DNA of 64,000 nucleotides from CAYPKG01 sp964411275 (GTDB lineage Bacteria; Bacillota; Clostridia; Christensenellales; CAG-138): assembly GCA_964411275.1 (NCBI GenBank), contig CAYPKG010000006.1, positions 1 to 64,000 on the forward strand, given 5' to 3'. The notes beneath the pieces were generated by a model. The model had not been told where the DNA came from and ran no database searches. It saw nothing but the letters and a program-made list of their open reading frames with translations. Each line of letters begins with the position of its first letter. The first letter of the stretch is position 1. The translations under genes and the position numbers were made by a program. This document shows positions 51,847 through 61,248 of the stretch, piece after piece.

Positions 51847-52875
51847 CTATTCCGCATCAAACCGGTATTCCGTTCTGCTTTCAAACTTCATTCCCGCCCG
51901 CAGCACAGGGGAGATGAAATGCGGCTGGTTGACCGCGTCCGGGAAAAACTGAGTTTCCAGGCAAAACGCGCCATGAGGCTCATAACAAGCGCCGCCTTTC
52001 CCCTGTCCCCGGGTGCTGTTGGCGGTGTAAAGCTGTATCCCGGGCATGTCCGTATACACCCGCATCCGCCTGCCAGAGGCGGGATCATAGGCGATGGCCG
52101 CAACCTCTCCCGTTGCAAGCACGTAGTTGTGGTCATACCCGCCGAATTGGGCAATGACCGGGTATAGCGACGCGTATTCACTTAAGGGCTTGGGGGCAGT
52201 GTAAAAATCCATGGGGGTGTTCACAACACAGCGTATTTCGCCATTGGGCAGAGCGTCCGGGCCGCTGGGGGTAAAAAAGGGCGCGTTGAGCCACAGGGAA
52301 TGTTCGCCTGCGTCTCCTCTATCATGCCCCGCCAGATTGAAATAACAGTGATTGGTGGGGTTATATACCGTATCCTGATCCGCAATCCCCCGATAGCAAA
52401 ACAGCAGGCCGTTTTCCTTCGTCAGCTGCACCGTGACCTCAGCCTGCAGGTTGCCTGGGTACCCGCCCTCTCCATCCGGGCTCAGCCTGGAAAACACCAC
52501 GCCGTTTTCGATCATTCGGGCGTCCCAGTTTTGGAAGGAATACCCCTGTGGGCCGCCGTGCAGGTGGTTTGCGCCGTCGTTTAGCGCGAGGGTATACTCC
52601 CTGCCGTTTAAATTAAATCGTCCATTTTTGATCCGGTTGGCGCATCGGCCCACCGTCGCCCCCAAATAGGAGGAGCCATCAATATATCCCTCTATAGAGT
52701 CATAGCCCATCACAACATCCGCCACGCGCCCCCCGCGATCCAAGGCTAAAAGGCGCTCAATGGTGACGCCGTAGCTGAGCACCGTCACTTGCAGCCCCCC
52801 ACCGTTGTCCATATCGAAGGCGTATACCTCACGCCCCTGCTTGTCCATTCCGTATATCCGCTTTGAAACAGCCAT
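51847..52875 (-). CDS. galM: Aldose 1-epimerase
   Basis: 342 residues. GalM beta-sandwich with NRIKNGRF, LNDGANHLHGG (catalytic His), NPTNHCYFNLAGH (second His), DHNYVL and GSTRGQ-type NSTRGQGKGG. The catalytic Glu near the C-terminus reads FCLETQFFPDAVNQP. It interconverts sugar anomers. ATG 52875 follows AGGGAG. It stands alone in this region. Confidence 0.93.
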   Translation of the reverse strand: MAVSKRIYGMDKQGREVYAFDMDNGGGLQVTVLSYGVTIERLLALDRGGRVADVVMGYDSIEGYIDGSSYLGATVGRCANRIKNGRFNLNGREYTLALNDGANHLHGGPQGYSFQNWDARMIENGVVFSRLSPDGEGGYPGNLQAEVTVQLTKENGLLFCYRGIADQDTVYNPTNHCYFNLAGHDRGDAGEHSLWLNAPFFTPSGPDALPNGEIRCVVNTPMDFYTAPKPLSEYASLYPVIAQFGGYDHNYVLATGEVAAIAYDPASGRRMRVYTDMPGIQLYTANSTRGQGKGGACYEPHGAFCLETQFFPDAVNQPHFISPVLRAGMKFESRTEYRFDAE

Positions 52876-53043
52876 CTTTCACACTCCCTATACACCGGTT
52901 TCATTCTTTTATCCATTGTAAGCGGGATTTCCCGCCAGAGCAAGGGCGTAAGGAAAGTAGAAAGGAAAAAGTAAGTATTTTGGTTGGTAATAGATGCATG
53001 TATGGTTGACAGCGCTTCTTAAATATTCTTCGCAACGACAGGA

Positions 53044-53072
53044 AGCCTCAGCATTTCAACTGAGGCATCTTG
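53044..53072 (-). terminator. Hairpin after the aminotransferase
   Basis: GCCTCAG and CTGAGGC arms around an 8-base loop just past the stop at 53086. On the minus strand the T-run is weak (TTCCTGT). Confidence 0.5.
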
Positions 53073-53085
53073 ATATTGTATTTGT

Positions 53086-54360
53086 TTACACGCCCAGCTT
53101 TTCCAGCGCGGCCATCTTCAAGCAAATGCAAAATACATCGATTGCGCCCAACAATTCCTCTACCGGCGGCATGCTGGGGGCGATGCGGATATTGCTGTCC
53201 TTAGGGTCCTTGCCATAGGGATAGGCAGCCCCCGCGCCGGTCATCACAACACCCGCTTCCTTGCAGAGCGCAAGGGTACGCCTGGCACAACCCGGCATGG
53301 CGTCCAGGCTGATGAAATAGCCGCCCTTGGGCCTATTCCAGGTTGCGATTTCCAGGGGCGCAATCTCCTCGTCGAGGGCATTGAGCACCGCCTCAAACTT
53401 GGGGCGCATGATGGCGGCATGCTGCTTCATCAGCGCGAGAACATGCGCCTTGTCCTTCAAATACCGCACATGCCGCAGCTGGTTGACCTTATCATAGCCG
53501 ATGGTCTGTATGCCCATGAGCCTGATCATATACTGAAGGTTCGCCGGGCTTGCGCACATCACGGACACGCCGGCCCCAGGCATGGTGATTTTGGATGTGG
53601 AGGCAAACTCAAATACCATGTCCCCTCGTCCCGCCTCCCGGCACAATGTCAGAATATCCGGGAAGGGCACGAACTCCCCCTGAAATTCGTGGACGCAATA
53701 TGCATTATCCCACATGATGATAAAATCCGGGGCAGCGGGCTTCAGGTTCGCAATCCGGCTGATTGTTTCATTGCTGTAGATAATGCCCTCGGGATTGGAG
53801 TACTTGGGTACGCACCAGATGCCTTTCACCGCCGGATCCTTCACTGCCTCCTCCACCGCGTCCATATCCGGGCCTGCGGGGGTCATGGGAATTGTGATCA
53901 ATTCCGCACCGAAACTTTCCGTCACCTTAAAATGCCGGTCATAGCCCGGGGACGGGCAAAGGAACTTTACCGCAGGAAGCTTCGCCCATGGGACGGGGCT
54001 GTGCAGCAGGCCATGGGTATACGCCTTCGCGATGGTGTCATACATCAGCTGGAGACTGGCGTTGCCGCCGACGAAAACCTCTTCAGGCTGTACGCCCAGA
54101 AGCTGTGCAAACAGCGCCTTTGCCGAAGGGATGCCGTCGAAGAACCCATAATTGCGCACATCGACCCCTGTGTCCACGCAGTCCGCGGAATCGGCGAGTA
54201 TGGTAAGGATACCGCTCACCAGATCCAGCTGGGCTTTGCCGGGCTTGCCCCGGGACATGTCCAGCTTCAACCCCCTGTTCTTTGCGGCTTCAAAGGATTT
54301 CACAACCAACTGATACTCCGCCGCCCTCTGCGCCGGCGAAAAGCTCTGATATGTTGTCAT
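53086..54360 (-). CDS. PLP aminotransferase, aspartate type Ic-like
   Basis: 424 residues, class I aminotransferase of the PF12897-type group. DMSRGKPGKAQLDL at the N-terminus, SLQLMYDTI, CVPKYSNPEGIIYS, WDNAYCVHEF and the PLP lysine in ASTSKITMPGAGV. Some members are aspartate or alanine aminotransferases. ATG 54360 follows GGAGGAGAAGTA. It is downstream of the MFS gene (27-base gap). Confidence 0.85.
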   Translation of the reverse strand: MTTYQSFSPAQRAAEYQLVVKSFEAAKNRGLKLDMSRGKPGKAQLDLVSGILTILADSADCVDTGVDVRNYGFFDGIPSAKALFAQLLGVQPEEVFVGGNASLQLMYDTIAKAYTHGLLHSPVPWAKLPAVKFLCPSPGYDRHFKVTESFGAELITIPMTPAGPDMDAVEEAVKDPAVKGIWCVPKYSNPEGIIYSNETISRIANLKPAAPDFIIMWDNAYCVHEFQGEFVPFPDILTLCREAGRGDMVFEFASTSKITMPGAGVSVMCASPANLQYMIRLMGIQTIGYDKVNQLRHVRYLKDKAHVLALMKQHAAIMRPKFEAVLNALDEEIAPLEIATWNRPKGGYFISLDAMPGCARRTLALCKEAGVVMTGAGAAYPYGKDPKDSNIRIAPSMPPVEELLGAIDVFCICLKMAALEKLGV

Positions 54361-54387
54361 TACTTCTCCTCCAAACATAGCACTTTA

Positions 54388-55644
54388 TTAAATTGTGCGG
54401 GTATTTTTTCCTCTTGTCAAGCGCATCGTAATAATTCTGCTGAGGATGGCAATTGCCACGATGGCGATGCCGGAAACAAAAAACCAGAAGTGAACGCCCC
54501 GGGCTTCTGCAGCAGGCCCGGCCAGCAAAAGTCCCACGGGCATGGCAAAGCTCATCAGGCTGGACAGCAAGGAAAACGCCCGGCCCTGGGCTTCCGGCGG
54601 GATTGTCTGCTGCATATGCGCCACGAAGGGGATGTTATAAAAACTTCCGCTTGCGCCCATCAGCGCACAGGCAACGGCATACGCCACAAACCAACTGATT
54701 TTATTTGGGAACACGCTGCAGGCAAAGCAAGTCAGCCCCAGCGCCACAAGGGCGATATGGATGGCCCGAAACTTGTTTTTGATGTCCCCGTGAAGGCTCA
54801 CAAGCCCTGTGCAGGCCAGCATCCCCGCCGCGTACGCCAGCTCGATGGCTCCTGCGTGCCAGGCGGTGCCGTTCATGGCTGTGGTTAAAAGGGGATATAG
54901 GGAGGACAGGGGCATATAGAACACCATGCACAGCGTGGAGGCAAGTGTGAGCACCGCAAGCGGCTTATCCCTCACGATCACCTTGACCCCTTCCTTCATT
55001 TCCCGGAAAAATTGCGGGGTCTGCCGCTGTGTCTTTTCGGGGTCTGGAATGGGGATAACCGCCACCGTGACGCTTGCGATCGCAGCGCCAAGGACGTCGG
55101 TTAACATAATCACAGGCAGCGGAAGCGCCGCGAACATAGCGGCCCCCAGCACCGGCCCCAGCATGAAGGAGCCGGACTGCAAAAACTGGCTCACGGAGTT
55201 GGCGCGCACAAGCTCCTCTTGCGGCACCAGCATCGGCACCGCCGCCTGGATGGCGGGAGAGTGGAATACCTCCCCCAGCCCCCGCAGGCCCAGCACCACA
55301 TACGCCGCCCAATGCGGCGGCGTTCCCCCGATAAACAGTAGCGCAAATATAGCCGCAGCAGCACCCATGAACAGGTCCGCCGCGATCATGACGGATTTTC
55401 GCTTCATCCGATCCACCCAGACCCCTGCGAAGGGGCCTAAGAGCATCATGGGCAGCATGGCCACCAGCCCCGCGATGGACAGCACCATGGGGGAATTGGT
55501 GACGCTTGTCAGCCACCAGATCAGCGAAAACTGCACGGCGGAGCTGCCGATCAGCGACACGGCCTGGCCGGCGGTCATGGTATAAAAATTGCGTTTCCAA
55601 TTTGTCTTCGGGGCAGACTTCTCCCCGAGATGAGATGCCTTCAT
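54388..55644 (-). CDS. MFS transporter
   Basis: 418 residues with 12 hydrophobic segments. The A-loop GVWVDRMKRKSVMIAADL after helix 2 is typical of the DHA3/enterobactin-exporter group. Substrate unknown; drug or siderophore efflux is common in the group. ATG 55644 follows AAAGGA. It is followed by the aminotransferase on the same strand. Confidence 0.88.
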   Translation of the reverse strand: MKASHLGEKSAPKTNWKRNFYTMTAGQAVSLIGSSAVQFSLIWWLTSVTNSPMVLSIAGLVAMLPMMLLGPFAGVWVDRMKRKSVMIAADLFMGAAAAIFALLFIGGTPPHWAAYVVLGLRGLGEVFHSPAIQAAVPMLVPQEELVRANSVSQFLQSGSFMLGPVLGAAMFAALPLPVIMLTDVLGAAIASVTVAVIPIPDPEKTQRQTPQFFREMKEGVKVIVRDKPLAVLTLASTLCMVFYMPLSSLYPLLTTAMNGTAWHAGAIELAYAAGMLACTGLVSLHGDIKNKFRAIHIALVALGLTCFACSVFPNKISWFVAYAVACALMGASGSFYNIPFVAHMQQTIPPEAQGRAFSLLSSLMSFAMPVGLLLAGPAAEARGVHFWFFVSGIAIVAIAILSRIITMRLTRGKNTRTI

Positions 55645-55849
55645 ATTGGAAGATCCTTTCCTGATTGTGATGCACAAATACGCCTGCTTGACAGAAGGCG
55701 GCAATCCGCTTGGCTTACCAAATCCGGCCGGCGTGCATGATCATGAAAGAACCCTCGCTTTCCTGTATTGGGCGTTTTCGCTTTCTTTCCTTATCGCCCG
55801 GTACAGTATTATATCCAATCCCCACGTCATTTGCAAGGCCCCTGTTGTA

Positions 55850-55878
55850 TTGCCGGGGAGCCTTTTCTTTTGTATAAT
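55850..55878 (+). promoter_or_regulatory. Promoter of the aldolase-like gene
   Basis: TTGCCG at 55850-55855, a 17-base spacer and TATAAT at 55873-55878, with TG just before the -10. Confidence 0.75.
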
Positions 55879-55909
55879 AAAAGAATTATTACAGATGAGG
55901 AGAATATGG

Positions 55910-56944
55910 ATGTTAAACTTTGCCAGTGACTATAACGAGGGCGCGCATCCGGCTGTTCTTTCGCGGCTCATTGAAACCAACCTCACCCAGTCCCCCGGAT
56001 ACGGCGAGGACGAATACTGCGACGCGGCCCGGGCGCTGATCAAGGGCGCATGCAGGCGCGAAGACGCGCTGGTGCAGTTTGTCGTGGGCGGAACCCAGGC
56101 GAACCTCCTGGTCATCAGCTCCATCCTGCGCCCTCATCAGGGCGTGCTCTGCGCCGAAACCGGGCATATCAACGTGCATGAAAGCGGCGCGGTGGAGGCC
56201 ACGGGACACAAGGTGCTGTCCCTGCCGTCCGCCGACGGAAAGATCACCGCGACGCAGGTGCGCGATGCCTATGCCGCCCACTGGAACGACGCCACCCACG
56301 AGCATATGGTGCAGCCGGGAATGGTATACATCTCCCATCCCAGCGAGGTGGGCACGTTGTATACCAAGGCGGAGCTAACTGCGCTCAGCGTCGCCTGCCG
56401 GGAATTGGGGCTGCCGCTGTTTCTCGACGGCGCGCGGCTGGGCTACGGCCTTGCGGCCCCGCAAAGCGACGTGACGCTCCCGGACGTGGCGGCCCTGTGC
56501 GACGTGTTTTATATCGGCGGCACAAAGGTAGGCGCGCTGTTCGGAGAGGCGATCGTCATTCCAAACCCGGCCTATCAAAAGGATTTTAGGTACCTCATCA
56601 AGCAAAAAGGCGCCATGCTGGCGAAAGGGCGGCTGTTGGGCCTGCAGTTTGAGGCGCTGTTTACCGGCGGGCTATACCTGAAGATGGGCCGGCATGCGGT
56701 AACACAAGCGCTGCGGATACGGGACGCGTTTGTCAAAAAGGGGTTTGCGATGCTCATCGAGTCGCCAACCAACCAGCAGTTCCCTATTCTGCCGGATGCG
56801 GCCCTCAGAACCCTCGGAGAAAAATATGTCTATACCTATTGGTGCCGGGTGGACGAAGCACATTCCGCCGTGCGGTTTTGCACCAGCTGGGCCACTCAGC
56901 TGACTCAGGTTGACGCGCTGGCCGCCGACATCGCGCAGCTGTAG
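55910..56944 (+). CDS. Threonine aldolase / beta-eliminating lyase family
   Basis: 344 residues, PLP fold type I. FASDYNEGAHP at the N-terminus, VVGGTQANLL, ETGHINVHESGAVE, FLDGARLGYGL and the PLP lysine in YIGGTKVGALFGE. Members cleave threonine to glycine and acetaldehyde or eliminate beta substituents. The start ATG 55910 follows GAGGAG; the longer frame runs through the promoter and is not translated. Confidence 0.88.
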   Translation: MLNFASDYNEGAHPAVLSRLIETNLTQSPGYGEDEYCDAARALIKGACRREDALVQFVVGGTQANLLVISSILRPHQGVLCAETGHINVHESGAVEATGHKVLSLPSADGKITATQVRDAYAAHWNDATHEHMVQPGMVYISHPSEVGTLYTKAELTALSVACRELGLPLFLDGARLGYGLAAPQSDVTLPDVAALCDVFYIGGTKVGALFGEAIVIPNPAYQKDFRYLIKQKGAMLAKGRLLGLQFEALFTGGLYLKMGRHAVTQALRIRDAFVKKGFAMLIESPTNQQFPILPDAALRTLGEKYVYTYWCRVDEAHSAVRFCTSWATQLTQVDALAADIAQL

Positions 56945-57007
56945 CGCAAATTCAAGAAATATACGCAACCGGCATATAGTATAGAAAAAAGAGGGAGCCA
57001 TCTAAGC

Positions 57008-57268
57008 ATGCATTATCAATACCGCCCCAGCGGCGTATGTTCTTCCCACATCGATTTTGACCTGGAGGACGGCCTCATCAAAAACGTGGTGTTTACCGGA
57101 GGCTGCAACGGCAACCTGAAAGCTATTTCCATCCTGATCGAGGGCATGTCCGCCAGCGAAGTCATGGGCATGCTGCAGGGAAACCAATGCGGATTTCGCA
57201 CCACCTCCTGCGCAGATCAGCTCTCGAAAGCAATCGAGGGCGTCCTTGAAAAAAGCGCCACGGGCTAA
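57008..57268 (+). CDS. TSCPD-domain protein (TIGR03905 type)
   Basis: 86 residues: GVCSSHIDFDLEDGLI near the N-terminus, FTGGCNGNLKAI and GMLQGNQCGFRTTSCADQL. Conserved Cys residues match TSCPD domains, which also occur at the C-terminus of some ribonucleotide reductases. Stand-alone function is unknown. It lies 63 bases after the aldolase-like gene. Confidence 0.9.
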   Translation: MHYQYRPSGVCSSHIDFDLEDGLIKNVVFTGGCNGNLKAISILIEGMSASEVMGMLQGNQCGFRTTSCADQLSKAIEGVLEKSATG

Positions 57269-57282
57269 AAACGGACTCGAAA

Positions 57283-57325
57283 AAAATGCCCCAGGCAAGC
57301 AAAAACCGTCTTGTCGGGGCATTTT
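57283..57325. terminator. Bidirectional terminator
   Basis: AAAATGCCCC (57283-57292) and GGGGCATTTT (57316-57325), with an inner CAAG/CTTG pair. It lies between convergent TSCPD and msrAB genes. Confidence 0.75.
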
Positions 57326-57339
57326 CATGGGGAGCGAAA

Positions 57340-58275
57340 TCAATCTGCCGCCGGCAACAAATCGCCGTAACCCTCTTCTTTCATCTTTTCTCTGGGTATA
57401 AACCGCAGCGCCGCGCCGTTGATGCAATATCTAAGGCCGCTGGGCTCATCAAATACATGTCCCAAATGCAGGTCCCCGCTGCGGCTTCTGACCTCGGTTC
57501 GCTCCATCCCATGGCTGTGGTCCGGCCGCTCCTTCACCACCTCAGGGACGATGGGCTTTGCGAAGCTGGGCCATCCGCAATCGCTCCAGATTTTATCCCC
57601 GGAGCCAAACAGCGGCTCACCAGTGGCGGCGTCCACATAGATGCCGGAGTCAAACCGGTTCCACTCGGGATGAGAAAAGGGCGGCTCCGTGGCGTTATCA
57701 AACAGCACCGCTTGGGACAAGGGCGAAAGCGTACCCGTATCCCCCATGGGATATGCGGGCTTGACTTTCAGGGGCCGCTTTCTTGCCTGTGCAAGCAGCG
57801 CCGACGGAATATGGCAATATCCGCCGGGGTTTTTCTTCAAATAGTCCTGATGATATTCCTCCGCAGGATAAAAACATGCAAGGGGCCTTAGCTCCACCGC
57901 CAGCGGCCCAGGCAATGTCTTTGAAAGCGCCGCAAGCTGCGCCTGGATGGGCGCCGCGTCCGCCGGGTCTGTATAGTAAATACCGCTTCGGTACTGCTTT
58001 CCCCTGTCCGGCCCCTGCCGGTCCACCGCCATGGGGTCGATGCTTTTCAAATACCAATCCACCAATGTGGTAAGGGGCAGTATTTCGCCATTATATTCCA
58101 CCCGCACCGCTTCCGCATACCCGGTATCCCCAGCGCATACCTGTTCATACGTGGGATTTTTCAGCCATCCGTTGGCATACCCCCCCTGGGTCTTTATTAC
58201 GCCTGCAAGAGATTGCAGCAACGCCTGGGTTCCCCAAAAGCATCCGCCTGCCAAATACAGTTCTTTTTCCATCAT
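57340..58275 (-). CDS. msrAB: Bifunctional methionine sulfoxide reductase MsrA-MsrB
   Basis: 311 residues. MsrA domain 1-155 has the catalytic Cys at about residue 12 (GGCFWG). MsrB domain about 175-300 has CGWPSF, HLGHVFDE and the catalytic Cys in GLRYCING. The zinc CxxC pairs of many MsrB are absent, which is allowed in the family. It repairs both diastereomers of methionine sulfoxide. AGGAGG precedes two ATG codons in a row; I took the first. Confidence 0.95.
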   Translation of the reverse strand: MMEKELYLAGGCFWGTQALLQSLAGVIKTQGGYANGWLKNPTYEQVCAGDTGYAEAVRVEYNGEILPLTTLVDWYLKSIDPMAVDRQGPDRGKQYRSGIYYTDPADAAPIQAQLAALSKTLPGPLAVELRPLACFYPAEEYHQDYLKKNPGGYCHIPSALLAQARKRPLKVKPAYPMGDTGTLSPLSQAVLFDNATEPPFSHPEWNRFDSGIYVDAATGEPLFGSGDKIWSDCGWPSFAKPIVPEVVKERPDHSHGMERTEVRSRSGDLHLGHVFDEPSGLRYCINGAALRFIPREKMKEEGYGDLLPAAD

Positions 58276-58352
58276 TTTTCCTCCTCACGGGGCTTCTCTA
58301 TCCTGTTAATACCCCGGAAAGAAGGATCTTACACAACGCTCCTTATCTTTTT

Positions 58353-60641
58353 CTATGCCACCCGCACCACCAGCACGCTCATATCATCCGCGTCGCTTCG
58401 GGAGCGCGCCGCGCCAAGCAATGACTCCGCCGCGTCCTGAGGCGTGTTGGCGCTGCCTACGTTTAAGCGGATTTCGTCCGCCGTGTCCTCTCCAAGGGCG
58501 TCCAATGCGCCGTCGGTAAGCAGCACCACCGCGTCGTTTTTATTCAGGTTCGCCCGCTGAACCGCTGGGCGCGCCTCCTCCAAAATGCCAGCGGGCAGCG
58601 CCTCGCCATAGATGGGATATACCTCTCCGTGGCGCAATACAAAGCAGGGCGGCGCGCCGCATTTGATAAACTCCACCTGGCCGGACTTAAGGTCGAGATG
58701 CACGGCGTCGATGGTGGCGTACATGTCCGCATCCCCCTGCCGCAGCTGATTGACGCAGGCCAGGGCGTCCTCACGGGAAAAGCCAAGGCTATATAGGTTT
58801 AGCAACAGCTCCACCGCCTTTACGCTTTGCCTGCGGGCTATTTTCCCCGTACCCATGCCGTCGCTTAACACCAGCAGCTCCTGCCCGCCCGGCAGGCTTT
58901 TCCGGCCGGAAAAGTCCCCGCTTTGTGGGCTTCCGGCCTTGGGCTTTGTTGCGGCGCCCACCTGTACCGTCAGCGGCCTGGCAAGCTCCAGTTCCAATAT
59001 ACAGACTTTTTTCCCCCGGGACACCTGTAAGAGCCGCAGGGACCGTCCAAGGGTTCTGGCTGCGCAATCGATGATTTTCTGCCGGTTTTTTTCCTGCCAG
59101 AGCGGCATCGTGATCTCCAGCTGCAGCCCATTATGCCCGCGCATGGCGCTTATGCCCCTGATCCGCAGCCCTTTTTCATCCAGCGCCTGGGCAATCGCCT
59201 GCTCCATCTCGATATCCTGCCACACATCCGCCCGGGCTTGATCCGCCAACGCGTCAATCACGCCGCTTACGCCTGCCATCTGCCGCCGGGCAAAGGCGCA
59301 TTGCGCACCGGTAAGCCGCTGCTTTGCATAGCTTTCCTTGTACTGCGCCTGGGCCTGGCTGACAGCGGCCGCCACCGCCATGCTCCGGGGGCAATCGCTT
59401 TCAAGCGGGGCCACGGGCCTGGGGCGAAGGCCACGGCTGTACGCGGGCAGCAGATCATACACCGCACAAAGCGCCTCCTCCGGCTCCCGCCAGCAGACGG
59501 TGCGCCGGATGCAATCGCTGCAGATATGGGACGCGGCCTGCATGACATATTGCTTTTCCGTCCCCCGGTCGTAGCTTTCCACGGCCTTTTCGGGCAAAAG
59601 CGCTGCGATATTTTCAACGGCTTCCGCGGTTTTTGTAAGGCTCTGGGCCATACGCCGCTGCATCCGGGTATAGGCAATGCGGCCCAGGCGCAATTCCCGG
59701 GCCCGGGCGTCGACGGCGGCGCGCATGGCAAGCATCATGGGCTTTGGCGTAAGGGCAAATCCCACGCCTGCCACCAGCGCGTTGAGCAACCCCACCTGCC
59801 GCGTGACGCCGTCCACATACACGCCGATTACCGCCGCACACAGCACGAACGCCGCCGCCACCCCATACCGGCCCATCCGGCGGCAGAAAACCGCGCACAG
59901 GGTGCATACCGCAAGGTTTGCCACAATGAGCGGCTCCCCCCATTCCCCCAGCACCAGCATCCCCGAAAGCGCCACCGCTGCCGCCACGCCCTGCATGCCC
60001 CGGGCATAGGAGGCAAACATGCACACATAGGAAAGCATCACCAGGCTGAGTGAAAAACCCCAGGCCTCCGCCGGCGTCACCGCCAGCGCCGCCGCGCCGA
60101 TAAACAGGCACAGGCAGATCTGCTCTTCTTCCAGCAGCGCCCGGCGCTTTTGTACCGACCGCAACACCGCCAGTCCCCGGAAGAACGCCGCCCCCAACAG
60201 CAGCGACAGCCCCAGGGACCCCAGTCCCGAAAGCCATCCATCCAGCGTGCCTCCAGCCGTAAGCGGCAGCAGCAACAGCTGGGACATCCCAAACAGCAGG
60301 AGCTTGTCCATGTTCCCAGCAACCCGCTCCCGCCAGGCTTTATACAATACGCAAAGCCCCACATACGCCGCAGGCGCCATAAGCCCCGTCCAATGGATGG
60401 GGGTGCAGAGGAGCGCGCCCAGCGCCGCGCCCACGAGAGGGTACCACACCGGGGTTAATCCCGCCATATGCAACGCGATGAATAGCGCAAGCCCCAGCGG
60501 GGTCATTCCCCCGAGAAGCTGCGCCCGGCCCAGCAGCATTACAAAAAGGCAGTACCCCGCGCCCATCATAAAACTGCGGCTTTTCAAATACGGCGCAACC
60601 CGCTGCGTCCATATCTGCCCTGTTAATCTGCTGGTTTCCAT
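58353..60641 (-). CDS. spoIIE: Stage II sporulation protein E (SpoIIE)
   Basis: 762 residues. About ten hydrophobic segments in the first 330 residues, a central regulatory region (about 330-520) and a C-terminal PP2C phosphatase (LSDGMGTGKIARR, then DAVHLDLKSGQVEFIKCGAPP and LLTDGALDAL). SpoIIE dephosphorylates SpoIIAA to release sigma-F in the forespore and links this to septation. ATG 60641 follows GGGGAGG. A TTTGTCGAT at 60744-60752 resembles a Spo0A box. Confidence 0.95.
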   Translation of the reverse strand: METSRLTGQIWTQRVAPYLKSRSFMMGAGYCLFVMLLGRAQLLGGMTPLGLALFIALHMAGLTPVWYPLVGAALGALLCTPIHWTGLMAPAAYVGLCVLYKAWRERVAGNMDKLLLFGMSQLLLLPLTAGGTLDGWLSGLGSLGLSLLLGAAFFRGLAVLRSVQKRRALLEEEQICLCLFIGAAALAVTPAEAWGFSLSLVMLSYVCMFASYARGMQGVAAAVALSGMLVLGEWGEPLIVANLAVCTLCAVFCRRMGRYGVAAAFVLCAAVIGVYVDGVTRQVGLLNALVAGVGFALTPKPMMLAMRAAVDARARELRLGRIAYTRMQRRMAQSLTKTAEAVENIAALLPEKAVESYDRGTEKQYVMQAASHICSDCIRRTVCWREPEEALCAVYDLLPAYSRGLRPRPVAPLESDCPRSMAVAAAVSQAQAQYKESYAKQRLTGAQCAFARRQMAGVSGVIDALADQARADVWQDIEMEQAIAQALDEKGLRIRGISAMRGHNGLQLEITMPLWQEKNRQKIIDCAARTLGRSLRLLQVSRGKKVCILELELARPLTVQVGAATKPKAGSPQSGDFSGRKSLPGGQELLVLSDGMGTGKIARRQSVKAVELLLNLYSLGFSREDALACVNQLRQGDADMYATIDAVHLDLKSGQVEFIKCGAPPCFVLRHGEVYPIYGEALPAGILEEARPAVQRANLNKNDAVVLLTDGALDALGEDTADEIRLNVGSANTPQDAAESLLGAARSRSDADDMSVLVVRVA

Positions 60642-60883
60642 ATGCGTTCCTCCCCTATATATTAAAAAGAAATGATATTTGCGGCGTATGCAATAGTATG
60701 GAGTAATATGCTTACAAACAATGTCGTACTACCGTACCCCCCTTTTGTCGATCCGCCGCCAGCAGCCGCCATGTTTTACCACGAAGTCCCCGGTTTTAGC
60801 GGCGCTTTCACAAACGGGGCGAAAAACTGACCATGGAATGCTGGCGAATACTGTGGAAATCTTTATGAAATGTACACGTATGC

Positions 60884-60912
60884 TTGACATGGAGGTATGA
60901 ATGCATGATAAT
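60884..60912 (+). promoter_or_regulatory. Promoter of the lysine-riboswitch gene
   Basis: TTGACA at 60884-60889, a 17-base spacer and GATAAT at 60907-60912. Start near 60919, just before the riboswitch. Confidence 0.8.
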
Positions 60913-60937
60913 TGAGAAACAGGACATGCATGTCCTA

Positions 60938-61154
60938 TTTGGATAGAGGCGCAGGCTTGCATCAGTATCTTTCGGGAGTCCGGGGCAGGACGATGACCGG
61001 GAGGGAAAGGGCCGCTTGCCGAAGCCAAGCCCCGCCCCAGGTGCTTTGCTGGACATGAGGAAAAAATCCCCATGGCTGTCACAACCGCTGTTGTGGTGCG
61101 CTATCGCCAAAACCTGCCCATTTGCGGCCGGAGCGTAGCGCCCGGCCGTTTTTT
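60938..61154 (+). ncRNA. Lysine riboswitch (L box) with terminator
   Basis: Signature blocks in order: GGATAGAGGCGC (60941-60952), ATCAGTA, GGGAAAGGGCCGCTTGCCGAAG, CTGGACATGAGG and GCTGTCAC (61075-61082). P1 can form between 60938-60942 and 61107-61111. The terminator CGGCCGG/CCGGCCG (61125-61131 and 61142-61148) followed by T6 makes this a transcription-off switch at high lysine. It controls the NhaC-type transporter at 61249. Confidence 0.95.
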
Positions 61155-61248
61155 GTTTCTGAAAGCCCATCCATATTTTGAATGACATTGCTTGCTAAGC
61201 CCCGGTGGCCGGGGCAGGAATATCACTATATTTCGGGGAGGTTTTTTC

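Noticed and set aside
53419..54888. 489-codon plus-strand frame opposite the aminotransferase and MFS genes
   Set aside because: It spans two real genes and their gap on the opposite strand and has no recognisable domain or ribosome binding site.
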